NCBI RefSeq assembly: GCF_000003195.3
Contig: NC_012870.2
Coordinates: 36,148,741 to 36,212,740 of the forward strand
From: Sorghum bicolor
Taxonomy: Eukaryota > Streptophyta > Magnoliopsida > Poales > Poaceae
Direction of reading: 5' to 3'
Length of the DNA: 64,000 nucleotides
Part shown: piece by piece, positions 47,291-58,899 of the stretch
Position numbering within the stretch: the first letter of the stretch is position 1
Layout of the letters: each line of letters begins with the position of its first letter
Translations under genes and position numbers: made by a program
The notes under the pieces: generated by a model
The model's input: the letters and a program-made list of their open reading frames with translations, nothing else
The model's database searches: none
Told to the model about the DNA's origin: nothing

Positions 47291-49880
47291 CGCGGCCGCC
47301 CGGCCGACCGGCATAACCCGGTCGGGACGCCTCCCCGCGCCCCCAGACGCCTCCACTCTGTCCCCCTCCCAACTCCCTCTTCTTCCCCACTGGCGCGCAG
47401 CAGCAGCCGCGGCGGTGCCCCGCCGTGCGCCATTGACGGCGCAGCCAAGCTAACCACTCCGACCACCCGCGTCCGATTAAACACGCCCCCAGCTCCGCCT
47501 CGACGAGCTCTACACCGTGCGCTCACTCTCGGCCGTCCGCGTCAAGGTATTGCGCGAGATTCCGCCACTGCGCCATGGCCGGAGCTCCGGCGAGCTCTCG
47601 GTCCGCGTGGACCTTCCCTTCCCGATCCTCTTTCTCTTCGGTAGTTAGCACGTTTTGGTCGCCGCACCACCGCGAACCCTATGCGCCCCTCCGTTCGCGC
47701 TCTATCGGCCGGCGATGGCCGGATGCCGGTGAGCAGCGCCACCGAGTTCCGCCGTGCGCCATTCCCACCGCTAGAGACCTCCTCCGTCGACGCGAGTTAG
47801 TGCAACGTGTTCGTCTTGCCGAGACGAAGCCGTGGGTAACGACCGGAGTACGGCGTTGCTGACCAGTGGGGCCACGACCCCCAGGTCCCGCCTGTCAGCA
47901 TCTCTGCGGGTGTGGATCTGGGTGCATCTAGCGTTTCCCCTTGGTTTTCTTAAATAAAGGTTTTCAGAAATCTTTTAAATCTTGTTTATTTCATAACTTG
48001 AGTTCTACAGCTCCAAAAATGATGAAATAAATTTTGGTGTGTTCTATAAATCTTGATCTACAGTTTGGTGTGATTGCATGTCATGTTTGGACAACTTTTC
48101 TGTACAAATATATTTAATCCATATTTTTGCTGATAATTAGAAAATGCATGGTAATTAAAATATAACTCAGAAAAATGTGAATCTTATTTTGTTAGCTTTG
48201 CATGGATGTTTAGTCTCCGAAAAAAATAAGGCACTTATTATTTGCTGTATAAATTAATTTATAATGATTTAAATGCTTGCATGGCAGTGGTTTAGGATTT
48301 TTAGTAAATAACTGGATCATGCAATTAATCTGGAAATTTTTGTGGGTGTTTCTTATGTTAGTAAGTAATTTATAAAAAATATGAAATCTGTTGTTTGACA
48401 CTTTGTCACCAGTAGTGTAATTATACTTAATTATGTTGAGTAATCTTGTGATTTTTGTAGGCCAAACTAGTTGTCCAAATATTATGAAAAATTTGTGGTA
48501 GACTTCATAATTGATCAGTGACCTACTGTAAATTTTGTGGAATTTATTGTTGATCAGAAATATATGCTGCTGTTGTAGGTCTAATAATAATTAAAAAAAT
48601 TATACCTTGTTATACATGAGATAAGTGGAATAAAGGGTGTTTGATGTATCTTTAAAGCATCATGTGAGCTTGCTGGATAACCATGAGAACAACTTGTAGA
48701 AGAGAATGCAATAGATGCTTAATTTAGTTGCATATCCTTGGATGATGTTGACTACTTTGTAGAAATAATCTCTTGTGTCACCCACACCACGTCTTGATCA
48801 TCTGGTATTCACATGCATAAGCATTGCACCCCAGGCATCTCGCACTACACTCATGAGCAAACCTGCATCATACAGGCTCGCAGGAGAACGAGGTGGGACC
48901 CAAGGAGCCGGAGGAGACCCAGGAGCAGGAACTTCTAGGAGGACCAGAGCCAGAAGGAGAGCTGCAAGAGTGCCTGGACCATAGGCCTAGCACGTTTGAG
49001 AAAGGCAAGCCTCGGAGCATTCTAAGTCTCCCTATTCTCGCTAACTTAATTGATATATTATGATTGTTCTACTATGCTGCATTTAAGTGATAGGAGTTGC
49101 TTGATACCGTTGATGCATATTTACTCCTTGATATCACCACCTGTTTACCGACCTTGACCTATGTAGATAGGCTCAGAGTCTATGCTTAGCTTGCTTAGTA
49201 CGGAAGAAGTCGGGTGATTTCCTGTCACCGGCGAGATATAGATGGATACCTGAAAGTTAGCTGTCAATGCTATGATGAATGGTAACCAAGTGTGGGAATG
49301 AATTTGAGACCGGGAAGTGTCTTATGGTGGTGTTGATCGTAGTGCTCCTACCTGCTTCGATTAAGGACCGATCATTGATGGCCCTCTTATCATGTTGAAC
49401 GCATGCCCCACACTTAGCTGGAAGGATAAGTTGTTCCGACTGTGAAGCCTGAACACTATCCAGGCCAGGAGTCGAGCCGTCATGCGCTGTATTGGTGATT
49501 GTTGAGGAGAACAATGAGGACGCGACGCGTAACCTTGGTATACCTTGGATACCTCGGTCGCCGGAACGGTCCTCGGGTACAAGCGGTGCCTGCCGAACCC
49601 GCGATTGGGTCCTAGATAGTGTAGTATGGTGATCTGTAGCTCACTTGATCAGTGAGTGTGGTTTGTGTGGGGAATAACTCGCCAGCTAGTCAGAAATCGA
49701 TTCGAATCGCCATCGCTCCTGGATAGTGACCATTTGATATGAGCCCTGTCCTCATAGTAAGGACTATAAAACTCTTCGGTTGTGATAAGTAATGAATTGC
49801 GAATGCTATGATGAGGTACTATCATATCACAACATTTGTTTGCAATAGTACAGGTGCAAACCTAGATGATAGGTAATGAT

Positions 49881-51537
49881 TGTTGACGGTCCTTAAGTAT
49901 CAAATTTAATTATCAATTAAACAAAGCAAAGGATCCAAATAAAATCAACATCTAGACTTAGGGTTTTATCTGACAGAATTCCACGAGTTTTGGTGTTTGT
50001 CTATTTCTACAGGGGGTTATCAGGAAATATGGAAGAAAGGCCCACACGTCGGGATTACATAGAGATATCAACGTGCCGCACAATTATCTTATATCTAGAA
50101 GACTCCAGAAGCCACAGGAACGAAGCGGAGGCGAAACGGGGCCTGGCCCTAGGCGCCCACCCAGGAAACCAGGGCGCCCGGCCCCCTATAGAGTCCAATC
50201 ACAACTCTCTTTCGGGATCAAGCTCCACCGACCTAAAGGATCAAGGATAACCGTTCAATCAATGTCGGTTTGATCCAACAGCCCATATTCACTTGGAAGG
50301 ACTATAAAACCAGACCCCCTGGCCCCTGGAGGAGAAGAGCCTCTCAACCCTAATTCATTATTCATCTTGGGAGAAGAAGCCTCTGATGAAGCCTAGAGCC
50401 ACCACAACAATTAGACATCTAGATTAGCATAGCTACATAGGATTAGAACTAGAAGGAGTAAATCTTCGATTGGTTTCGGGATCTGTCAAGAGGATTCTTG
50501 GTAATTCTCTAATTGTTCTTCTAATTGTTCATCTTTGTTCTTCAATATTATGAATATGACTTTGTTCTACTTCAATATATTGCTTATGACTTTGCTCTAC
50601 TTGTTTATATTCAAGATTATATTGTTCTTAGTTTATCATAGTTATATACTTGGCTTAGTTAGATTGGATCTATATACATGTTTAGGATCGTATAGCGTTT
50701 ATCCATCGGATCCATGGGTAAATGATAGATATTGTGTAGGCGTGGTGCTTATACCGTATTTATCTGCGATTGTACCCTATATGCCAGATCGAGGGGTAGT
50801 TCGTGATAGTGACTGCTTCATTGATTCTTATATAGTCCCCCTCTCGTGTATTGGGCTGGCAGAGCAACATTATTACAGGGGAGTGATTGCTATGTTTCTC
50901 ATATTCCTTGCTAATATCACTATGCATAGGCGTAGTCTTGTCTCACAATGATTGCTAAGTATGCTTGCACTAACTATGATAATGCTAGACTATATAGTTG
51001 AGAATAACTTAGGAAATATTCTTGTAGTTCATTCTAATACCATGCTAATGACTTGCTAGAATATCTAATTGAGGTGCTTATCATATTTATATGTGGTTAA
51101 TTTATGCTGATCAGATTAATTATCTTTGTCACTATTTATTACTTTATATATCCTTTATGTGACACTTATCCTTGTATGAAAGAGTTAGATAAATGTTCTC
51201 AATTATACATGCAATGATAGATACTCAATCTTATATTCCATTCTATAATCAACATTGATGATTACTAATCCCTTCCCAGTGGTAAAAATATAAATAACGA
51301 TACCTGGAATACTTTCTAGTTAAAATGCTACATCGGTATTAATCTGTGCGCTTGCAGATCCCATTTGTTATTTATTTAGATGAGCAATTGCATATTTCAA
51401 TACTGCGTCTTTTATGTCATGCTAGGGTTGACAACTTGGCTTAAGTTGCATGAGGGATAGGTTTGGCATTTTTGGCGCCGTTATCAGAATTAGAAAACTA
51501 AGTCTACTTTTGGTAATGACGTTAAGAATACCCGACA
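49881..51537 (+). mobile_element. Solo LTR of an Athila-type element, TSD ATGAT
   Basis: Begins TGTTGACGG and ends CCCGACA, flanked by ATGAT at 49876-49880 and 51538-51542. It matches the solo LTR at 25845-27508 over its length, including the 21-bp-spaced GC motifs (50151 and 50172), the TATA box, and TGGCGCCGTTATC about 75 bp from its end. It interrupts the Tekay-type LTR. Confidence 0.85.
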
Positions 51538-52166
51538 ATGATGATACTTAACTTGAGCTAATTAAAAGAAAGAACGGTATCAGATTATAATTCTAGTTGG
51601 GCAACGCATTTATGCAAAGGTTTTCAGCTACCCCACTATACAGGCTTCATGATCCTTGAATAGTCTTTTATTTTGGTTTATGACAGGTAAGTCTAGCATA
51701 GTACATTCTCGTACTCAGGGTTCCATTCCCATGTTGTTTTGCAGATGGGTAGATGTACTATGGTTATTGCATTCACTGCTTGTACCCAGCGATGGGTGAT
51801 GACTAGACCAAGGGCGATGGTCACTCTACCTCCTCTTCTGCTTTTGTGGGAATGATCAAACTATGGCACTGTATCAGACTAAGTGTGTGTGTTATTTAAA
51901 AACTATGAAGCTTCCGCTACTCGTGAACTTGGTTTGTAATAACTTTAAGTGACTCCGATGTATGCGATGAATGTTGTGAACTGAATGTAACTATGAATGG
52001 TGACCGCTAAACTTATTACGATCTTGGCTGTATGTACGAGTTGTGGTTTGAAATTCTTCAAGATTTCACGGACTACCAGGATTATATGGGCTTAAGCGTG
52101 ATGGTTCGACTGTCAAAATGGTCACTATTAGGCTTAATCTCTTATAATTTGGGCGGTTCTGTTACA

Positions 52167-52184
52167 GCTGGCATCAAAGCAAGG
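52167..52184 (+). promoter_or_regulatory. Primer-binding site of the plus-strand Tekay-type element
   Basis: GCTGGCATCAAAGCAAGG directly follows the LTR end TTACA. It resembles TGGTATCAGAGC, the tRNA-iMet-type site of chromoviruses, with a few changes, and matches the site at 41386-41402 in reverse. Confidence 0.65.
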
Positions 52185-53407
52185 TTTAGCGAGTTACTGT
52201 TCATAAGTACGTTCTAAAACAAAATTAAACTAGTTAATAAAAGCTAACCATCTAATTAATGACAATCAAGGTGTTAAAATGAGTTTTTGGAAAACTACAC
52301 GGTGTGCCATGGTCATATGCTTTATGCCCAGTTAAGGACTCTAAGGTGGCTAGTTAATTAGTGACTTGGGGGTTATGCATCATATTTCTATTTCGTCACT
52401 CATACGACGTGTAATAGTATGAGTGCCATTCATTTGAGTGGTAATGTATGGATCAATTTCCCTCTACGCCGCGGTAAGTGGGAGCTGTGAGAGCATAATC
52501 GGATACACTGCCGATCTAGGGAAGTGCTTTTGGATGCTGTGCCATGCACGCATATTCAGTGTGCCTGCAAACAGTACCGCATGTTGGGAGATTCCGTCCT
52601 GAGAGGAGATGCCATCATTAGGGCGATGATGTGGGTAGTGGCACGCCATATGCATAGATGTGGTGTCTGTGTGTGTGGGGTCCATAGTTTTAAATTCTTG
52701 TTTTGCATGTTCATACTGTAGTTGGGTTGAAATGAGTTTTCTGCGGGTACGCTAACCACGTTCTCGCCTAGAACGCTAGTTACGTTATGAGAGAATGTTG
52801 TGTGCCACTGCGTATACCGATTAGTATTAACTTTTGTTTCTAAGTATGTGAGATCGTAAGTTCGTGCATGTCCCAATTTCAATTAAAATGATAAAAGATA
52901 ATCCTCAATCTTATCTAAGGTATTCTATTTGTAGTAGATGGCACGCCTAGGCTCACTGCTCGTAAGTCCACTGGTGGGCGGGCCCCTCGCCATCAGTTGG
53001 CACCTAGGAGCTCGCATCACAAGAGCAAGTTCCTAGAGGAGTTTGGGATGCCTACTTTGCTTTGGAGAGTGCTCAGTTCGATGGGGTATCGTGAAGGAAG
53101 GGAACCTCGCTACTATTGGAATAAAGAGCAGCTTGGTGATGAGACCCTGGTGGGGATTGAGGCAGTGATCCCTACTAGTGGAGGTGACCCCACCTGGGGT
53201 GGTTCGGTGTACGAGTCCCGAGGTACCATGCCTTTCCAGGGTCCGACAGCTAGAGCTTGAGCAACTGCTAGCTAATGCTGAGGAGTACAATGAGAACCTA
53301 CATGATGAGATCCACCAGCTGCATAACTAGCTCCACCCTCACCACCTGCCTGGAGCAGCTGAGCTAGATTCTGAGGATGAGATGGATGAGGATCCGGAGA
53401 TGGAGGC

Positions 53408-54903
53408 TGTTGACACTAGCTAACACCACTTAGATACTAGGTTGTCATCCCTAGCATGGCGCCAGAGTGTACAAAGGTATTTATAAATGTAAAGGCTCTC
53501 TAGAAACTAATCTATTCTATCCGCAAGCGCACAGATAAAACACCTCATTGTAGCATTTCACCAGGATAAGTATATCAGGTATCGTTATTTATAATTTTGC
53601 TCAAGGGATCTCAAGAAGATGGAATTAAATCAAGGGGGGCAAAATCTATCAAGGCATAGACTAGAGATACACTTGCAAGAACATGATTACTAATAAGAAA
53701 CTCGTCACACAGTCACATACTTTAGCAGGGGGTAAACCATAAAGATAATGATAATAAAGTATAAGTTCATGGGTAGATAACACAGCGAATAGAAAATAGA
53801 CTACTCCTCATATATGTAGGTGATGTCGGATTAGCTAGAGAATGGATTCTAAGTTATCTACTAACTACTAAGTCATAATCTACTCTAGTTATCTACAAGA
53901 TCTTATATAGCATAAAAGACTCTTCATTCATGTATAAGGAACATTGATAAAGTAAATCAGAACATCGCATGACTTACTCCACAATACCGGTTCTGCCTGT
54001 CCTATCAACGGAGGGTGGACTATATAAGAATCAACGAAGCTGTCACTACCGCGAACTACCACACGACTCGGCCAATAGGATACATTTGCAGATAAATAAC
54101 ATCTAAGCACCACGCTCACATGTGATCTATCACCTAACTCCCTCGCGTCAAGAGCCAAGCGCTTTGCAAACTTATACATAAACTCATTATCAATTAGAAC
54201 TATATCAAATATAGAACTAGAGCAAACTAAGAACATAATAATTAGAGACATAATGCAATTAGAACAATAGAATTAGAGAAAGATATGAATAATACCAATC
54301 TTTATTACCGAAGATCCGAATCCAGAGCGTAGTGCTCTACTTCTCTAATTGCTATCTAATCAAACCTCTAAACTTGAAGGATTAGGGAGTAGCTAATTCT
54401 AATTCTCTGTGGGAGAGAAGCTCTAAACCCTAACTTTGATGGCTACCTCTGAATAATGATTTCTCCTCTCCTCCTCCAGGGGGGTTTGGCCTTGGTTTTA
54501 TAGTCCCCTCAAGTGAACGTGAGCCATTGGATCAAACCGACATAGATTGTATGGTTTAGATTGATCCTTTAGGTCGGTGGAGCGTTGTCCCGAGAGAGAG
54601 TCCCGATCCAACTCCTGCCCTGGGCGGGCGCCCTGCCCCCGAGCCCGAATCGCTTCCCGTTCGTTCCCGTGGCTTCTGGATCCTTCTAGATTGAGGAAAA
54701 TTGCGCGGCACGTAATTATCTCGTTGTAAACATGACATGTGGGCCTTCTCTCCATATTTTCTGATAAACCCCTGCAGAAATAGATAAACACCAAAACTCG
54801 TGGAATTCTGTCAGATAAAACCCTAATTCTAGATGTTTGTTTCATATTGATCCTTTTTCATGTTTATTTGATTATTAATTTTAGTACTTAAGGACCGTCA
54901 ACA
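53408..54903 (-). repeat. 3' LTR of the young Athila-type element
   Basis: Begins TGTTGACAC and ends GTCAACA on the plus strand, a perfect 7-bp inverted repeat. It lacks 22 bp present in the other LTR, removing one of two GC-rich units near 54620-54640. Beside it, at 54904-54917, lies the polypurine tract (reverse of AACTCCCCCAAGCT). Confidence 0.9.
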
Positions 54904-56421
54904 AACTCCCCCAAGCTTACCCTTTGCTCGTCCCTGAGCAAACAGCTAAACTTAGACGGATCAGGAGTTGCTTCGATGTTTTCTTTCCTGACAGGCACAC
55001 ATGCTTTTATACAAAATTCTTCCAGATTGAAGTGAAGTGTTATGAAGTTTAGTACCTGCACTTAAGTCTTAAGTAATCGAAAGACAAAATAGTTAAGTCA
55101 AGCACTATCCCTCCTGTCTATACTTCACCTTTGTTCCAGAGTTTTTCATAAGTTTTCAAAATAAAACTCAGAGTTCCCAGCAATAATCTCTCAAGTCTCT
55201 CTATATGTAGTATTTGTGGATCCTTACCATGATATCACTTGCCTATAGCTAATGGAATATTTAAGTGGAGCTCATACATATGTTGTCTAATCGAGCCATG
55301 GATCCAAAGGAACTCAGCATATAATTAAATCAAGATGTGCATGTGTGATGGAGTAAATGATAGTGATGATAAAAATGTATAAGTGATAACTTACTTCTCA
55401 TTGCTCCTCATATTGCTATCTCTCCTCTTCTTTGATCTTTGCTTTGGGAGAACATGGGCTATCTTTTTCTCTCTTTTTTTTTTCAGGTGGGTAGTAGATA
55501 CCCATAATTCTACTGTCGGACACTTGTCCATTTTTTTCGCTCAAGTGGGCATCTTTGTACCCCTAATTCTACTCCGGACACTTGTCCATTTTTACCTCTC
55601 GTCTCACTCTTTTTCTTTCTTTTCCCGAGGTTTCGGGCACTTGCCCCTTTTTATTTCCTCGCATATTTTTGCATAACCCATGCCTCTTCTGCATTGAATC
55701 TTTTTAGAGAGAGAGTAACAATATTCGGGACAGTGAGTGAAAATATTTTTAGCAATTTTAATGATTGATGATGAATGCTGTGGTAGATGTGTGCAAGTGA
55801 ATATCTTAATTTAACCACATGAAAAGCTCCTAAGGGTCTACACAGCTCGATCAAACTCAATGTAAATATAGTAAAAGATGTTATAGCAAGTATGGCTATG
55901 GTAGGTAGTTTTGTTATGCTAGGAACTCATCATGTGATTTGTAAGTTTTTAAAATAAATCTCCAGAACTTAGTGTAGTAGGAACAAGATAAACAGTAGCT
56001 CAACTTTATATCATGCCTTTCTCTTACCTAGACTTTAGTGTTATGCTTCCCATAGATAGTAATTTTAGTTTTAGTAATTCCTGGAAGAACTCTAATATAA
56101 AAGCTAGGTACTTGTAAGTAAGCAAACAGAGCAACTGTTCATCATTTCCATCATGCATATTTTTAGTCTTTTTTATTTTTTCTAGAGATTAAACTTAGCA
56201 GAAAAATAAAGCACACTTATCTACACACTCTTTTTATTTTGTTTTCATGTTTATAAAGTGCAGTAAATTAAAGCAAGAAAATATTTATTTGGTTTTCTAA
56301 GTTTTTTCCTTTTAAGATAAATTAAATACTAAGACAGAATAGAATAAATAAGAAGAGCAAATAGAAACTTACTTGATAAATTTAGGGAGGAACTCCCCCA
56401 AGCTGGATGTTGTCGTCGGTC
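54904..56421 (-). other. Non-coding 3' internal region of the young Athila-type element
   Basis: About 1.5 kb without coding frame. The polypurine-like CTCCCCCAAGCT occurs at both ends (54906 and 56393). A conserved block at 55480-55660 holds palindromes GGACACTTGTCC (55518-55529 and 55576-55587) and GGGCACTTGCCC (55635-55646), shared with 24310-24425. Confidence 0.65.
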
Positions 56422-57978
56422 TTACCCGATGTTCCAAAACCGCATCATGGTTGTGATGTTGTCGTTCATTGTTGTTGTATCTTGTCTCAGCTCTTGCACT
56501 GCAGCGGCATGGTCCTGGTTCCATTTTTGTTGCTCTTCCAGGAGTCTTCCATGTTCTGCTTGCGTGTTCTGGATGTTGAGGAGGGTGTTGTCGGTACGAG
56601 TGAAGAAAGCACCGGCCTCTTGATAGTAGTCATTCGTGAAGGTGTAGGAGGCGTCGGAGTATCGTCCTGCATCAAATTGGGGCAGAGGTCTGGATCCTGA
56701 AGCTCCATATGGATCAGTGGAGTACCTGCCCGTATGGAAAGGCGGGTTTGTCCACTGGTGATCTTGGCTCTCAAGCCATGTCTCCTCTGTTGGCTCTTGT
56801 GGTTGCGCATGACGAGCCCATGGGTCTCGAAGGACTCGAGGGTTGTAATCGCAATAATGCAGGTGCGCTGCTTCTTCTAGACCAGGGTCAGCTCCATACC
56901 AAGTGCGTTCTCGGTGAGTGGTTATCCTTTCAGATGCCACTCGCTGTGGAGTTCTCTGGTTCACTGGTGTTGCTGCAATCTCAATCAAAAAGTTTTGCAC
57001 AGCGTAGAGGCCAAGGTTCGGGTTAGGTAACCGAATCTTGCCTTTATCATCATATAGCATATACATTATATTTCCCTCTTTCTTTAACATCCGAGCTTGT
57101 CTAAATGTGTCATAGCCATGATAAATTCTTAATTCTTCTATGAAGTCCAATGATGAGTTTTCTAGTAAGTGAAGATTAGTAGCTAGACGAGTGATAAGTG
57201 AAGTACATCCTACTGGTCCCTGAAGACTAGGTATACTAAGCCAATGAGAAACTAATAGTGTAACAGGTGAAGTGGGTACTTTACTAATAGCAGCGTATAA
57301 AAGTTGTAAATCTCCTACTCTTACTTTCCTAATATCGTCACGATAGAAAAGATTGTACCCAAGCCATTTGTGGAACATCCTGAGAGTGGGGTGTTCCATG
57401 TCACTGGTTCGGGCTTGACTGTAAAAATTATCTCTAGATATTTCTCTCCGAAACTGGTGTCTCTCAAAGTTGGGTAAATCGGAGTCAATGTTCAGGATGC
57501 ATCTTGAAGAGAAACCAAGATGGTCGCTCAGCTCTCTCCAAGATAACATAATTTCCTGTTTGAACATCCGAAAAACAATTCCCCCCTCATAGTATTGTAA
57601 GGTGCAAAGAAATTCGAGGGTGAGAAGACGAGAACCCAGCTCAGTTATATTCCAAAAATTTGTCCAACCCATCATCTGAAAAATTAAGTCAAATTCAGTG
57701 TCCATACCTGTTTCTCGTAGTAGGATTGGATCGATAGTAGGGGTGTGAATGAAATCTTTGTTCTTCAATTGCTGATAGACTTCCTTCTCTCTTCGGGTCT
57801 TCAGTCCAAGGTCTCCTATCTTGAGAAGGACCTTGACTTGCTGGCCTGATGAAGATGATGGAGCTTGTGTGGGTGTCGGGTCAACGCTCATCTCTGATGG
57901 CTGTGAGGAGTGTCGGGCGGAACTCCTTGTACCAATGTTCTTGAGAGCCTTCCCTGCATTCTTCACCTTCTTAAACAT
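56422..57978 (-). CDS. Athila-type second ORF (ATHILA ORF1-like), function unknown
   Basis: Open from ATG 57978 (MFKKVKNAGKALKNIG) to a stop at 56422, 518 codons; an earlier in-frame ATG at 58005 is less likely because TTTGCAG, a good splice acceptor, lies just before the 57978 start. The middle (IFQMMGWTNFWNITELGSRL, LTLEFLCTLQYYEGG, FRMFKQEIMLSWRELSDHLG) resembles the ATHILA ORF1 / plant transposon protein family. The end is Gln/His/Tyr-rich with a short coiled coil (LLNIQNTQAEHGRLLEEQQK). No enzyme or clear membrane segment is seen. It sits where autonomous Athila elements carry an env-like gene after pol, but here pol is absent. A TATA box and GC-rich motif lie upstream. The frame is intact. 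Confidence 0.65.
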   Translation of the reverse strand: MFKKVKNAGKALKNIGTRSSARHSSQPSEMSVDPTPTQAPSSSSGQQVKVLLKIGDLGLKTRREKEVYQQLKNKDFIHTPTIDPILLRETGMDTEFDLIFQMMGWTNFWNITELGSRLLTLEFLCTLQYYEGGIVFRMFKQEIMLSWRELSDHLGFSSRCILNIDSDLPNFERHQFRREISRDNFYSQARTSDMEHPTLRMFHKWLGYNLFYRDDIRKVRVGDLQLLYAAISKVPTSPVTLLVSHWLSIPSLQGPVGCTSLITRLATNLHLLENSSLDFIEELRIYHGYDTFRQARMLKKEGNIMYMLYDDKGKIRLPNPNLGLYAVQNFLIEIAATPVNQRTPQRVASERITTHRERTWYGADPGLEEAAHLHYCDYNPRVLRDPWARHAQPQEPTEETWLESQDHQWTNPPFHTGRYSTDPYGASGSRPLPQFDAGRYSDASYTFTNDYYQEAGAFFTRTDNTLLNIQNTQAEHGRLLEEQQKWNQDHAAAVQELRQDTTTMNDNITTMMRFWNIG

Positions 57979-58331
57979 CCTGCAAACAAAAGTTGGCAAA
58001 AACACAACTAGTGGAAAATGTGAGATAAAATGTTAGTGGTCAGCTGTCCGAAGTGTCAGTAGTCTAGGGGTTAATCGTTCAAGACAAGTTTCTATTTTGG
58101 TAGAGCCTCCCCCTAAACAACTTTTTACTTCCGTTTAGACAACGGGATCACTACTTGCTAGGTGATAATCACTCTCTCAAAAGATCTCCAACCTTCTCTT
58201 CCACTCTTCTCTTTCTTTCTACTCTCTTCTCTTCACTCTCTTCTCTTCACTACAAGAACTCCTTCTCGGGAAACTGAAACTTGTGTGGTTTTCTGGAGTG
58301 TTTGTGTGAAGAGAAGGGGAGCTGGAGGTGG

Positions 58332-58389
58332 CCTTTTATAGGCTGAGCAGGGGACAGGGCGGGTGCCCAAGGTAGGTGGGCGGGCGCCC
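58332..58389 (-). promoter_or_regulatory. Internal promoter-like region ahead of ORF2
   Basis: The minus strand carries the TATA box CTATAAAAGG (58341-58332). Upstream are two GC-rich 12-mers, GGGCGGGTGCCC (58357-58368) and GGGCGGGCGCCC (58378-58389) on the plus strand, 21 bp apart. The same pair occurs in the element's 5' LTR, so a copy of the LTR control motif seems to drive ORF2. The leader that follows is A/G-rich and ends at a splice acceptor before 57978. Confidence 0.55.
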
Positions 58390-58899
58390 ACCCCTGGTGT
58401 CCATCCTGGGTGTGCCTCCTCCACTTGCTTCCTTGCTTTGATCTCAAGCAGAATAATATTGTGTTGGTAGTGGTTGGACGGTGGAAAGATGTCAGGTGAG
58501 TGGAAACATATTGGTGGATGAAATTATGTGATGGGATGTATGTGAGGTGAAGTGTATGACATGTGGGACCCAAAGAGTGTGGGTCATGCTTCTAGAAGAT
58601 CAATATAAATAAACATAATGCAGGAAAAATTTATGAGAATTGAAACTTAATTAAAATGATAATGGGAAATATTTTTGTGCCTCCACAATAATTAATAAAT
58701 ATGGGTTGTTACACACCTCAAATATTATTTATATGGGGCTTTTTGATTATTATAATTATGCTATGAATGCACAACTAATGCAAGAATTAATTATGCAAGA
58801 ATTTAAATATGAGAAAATTAATAATGCGGATAAATACCGATTTACCTCCCGGTGAGGGTTTGGGATTTTTAGGTCCCCCAAGCTGGACCTCCAAATCTT

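Larger units (their letters stand above)
46650..52166 (+). repeat. 5' LTR of the plus-strand Tekay-type element
   Basis: 5517 bp as it stands, about 3855 bp after removing the solo LTR (49881-51537) and one TSD. Starts TGTAACACCC and ends CTGTTACA. A GC-rich, CpG-rich block at ~47140-47890 contrasts with the AT-rich remainder. Long open frames in that block, on both strands, reflect base composition. Confidence 0.75.

Noticed and set aside
47089..47862. Long overlapping frames on both strands in the GC-rich LTR block
   Set aside because: They have Arg/Pro/Ala-rich content on all frames, as expected from base composition; no domain is recognised.
52938..53030. A host histone H3 gene or pseudogene
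   Set aside because: Similarity stops around H3 residue 28 and continues in the retroelement ORF0 body; no histone fold follows.
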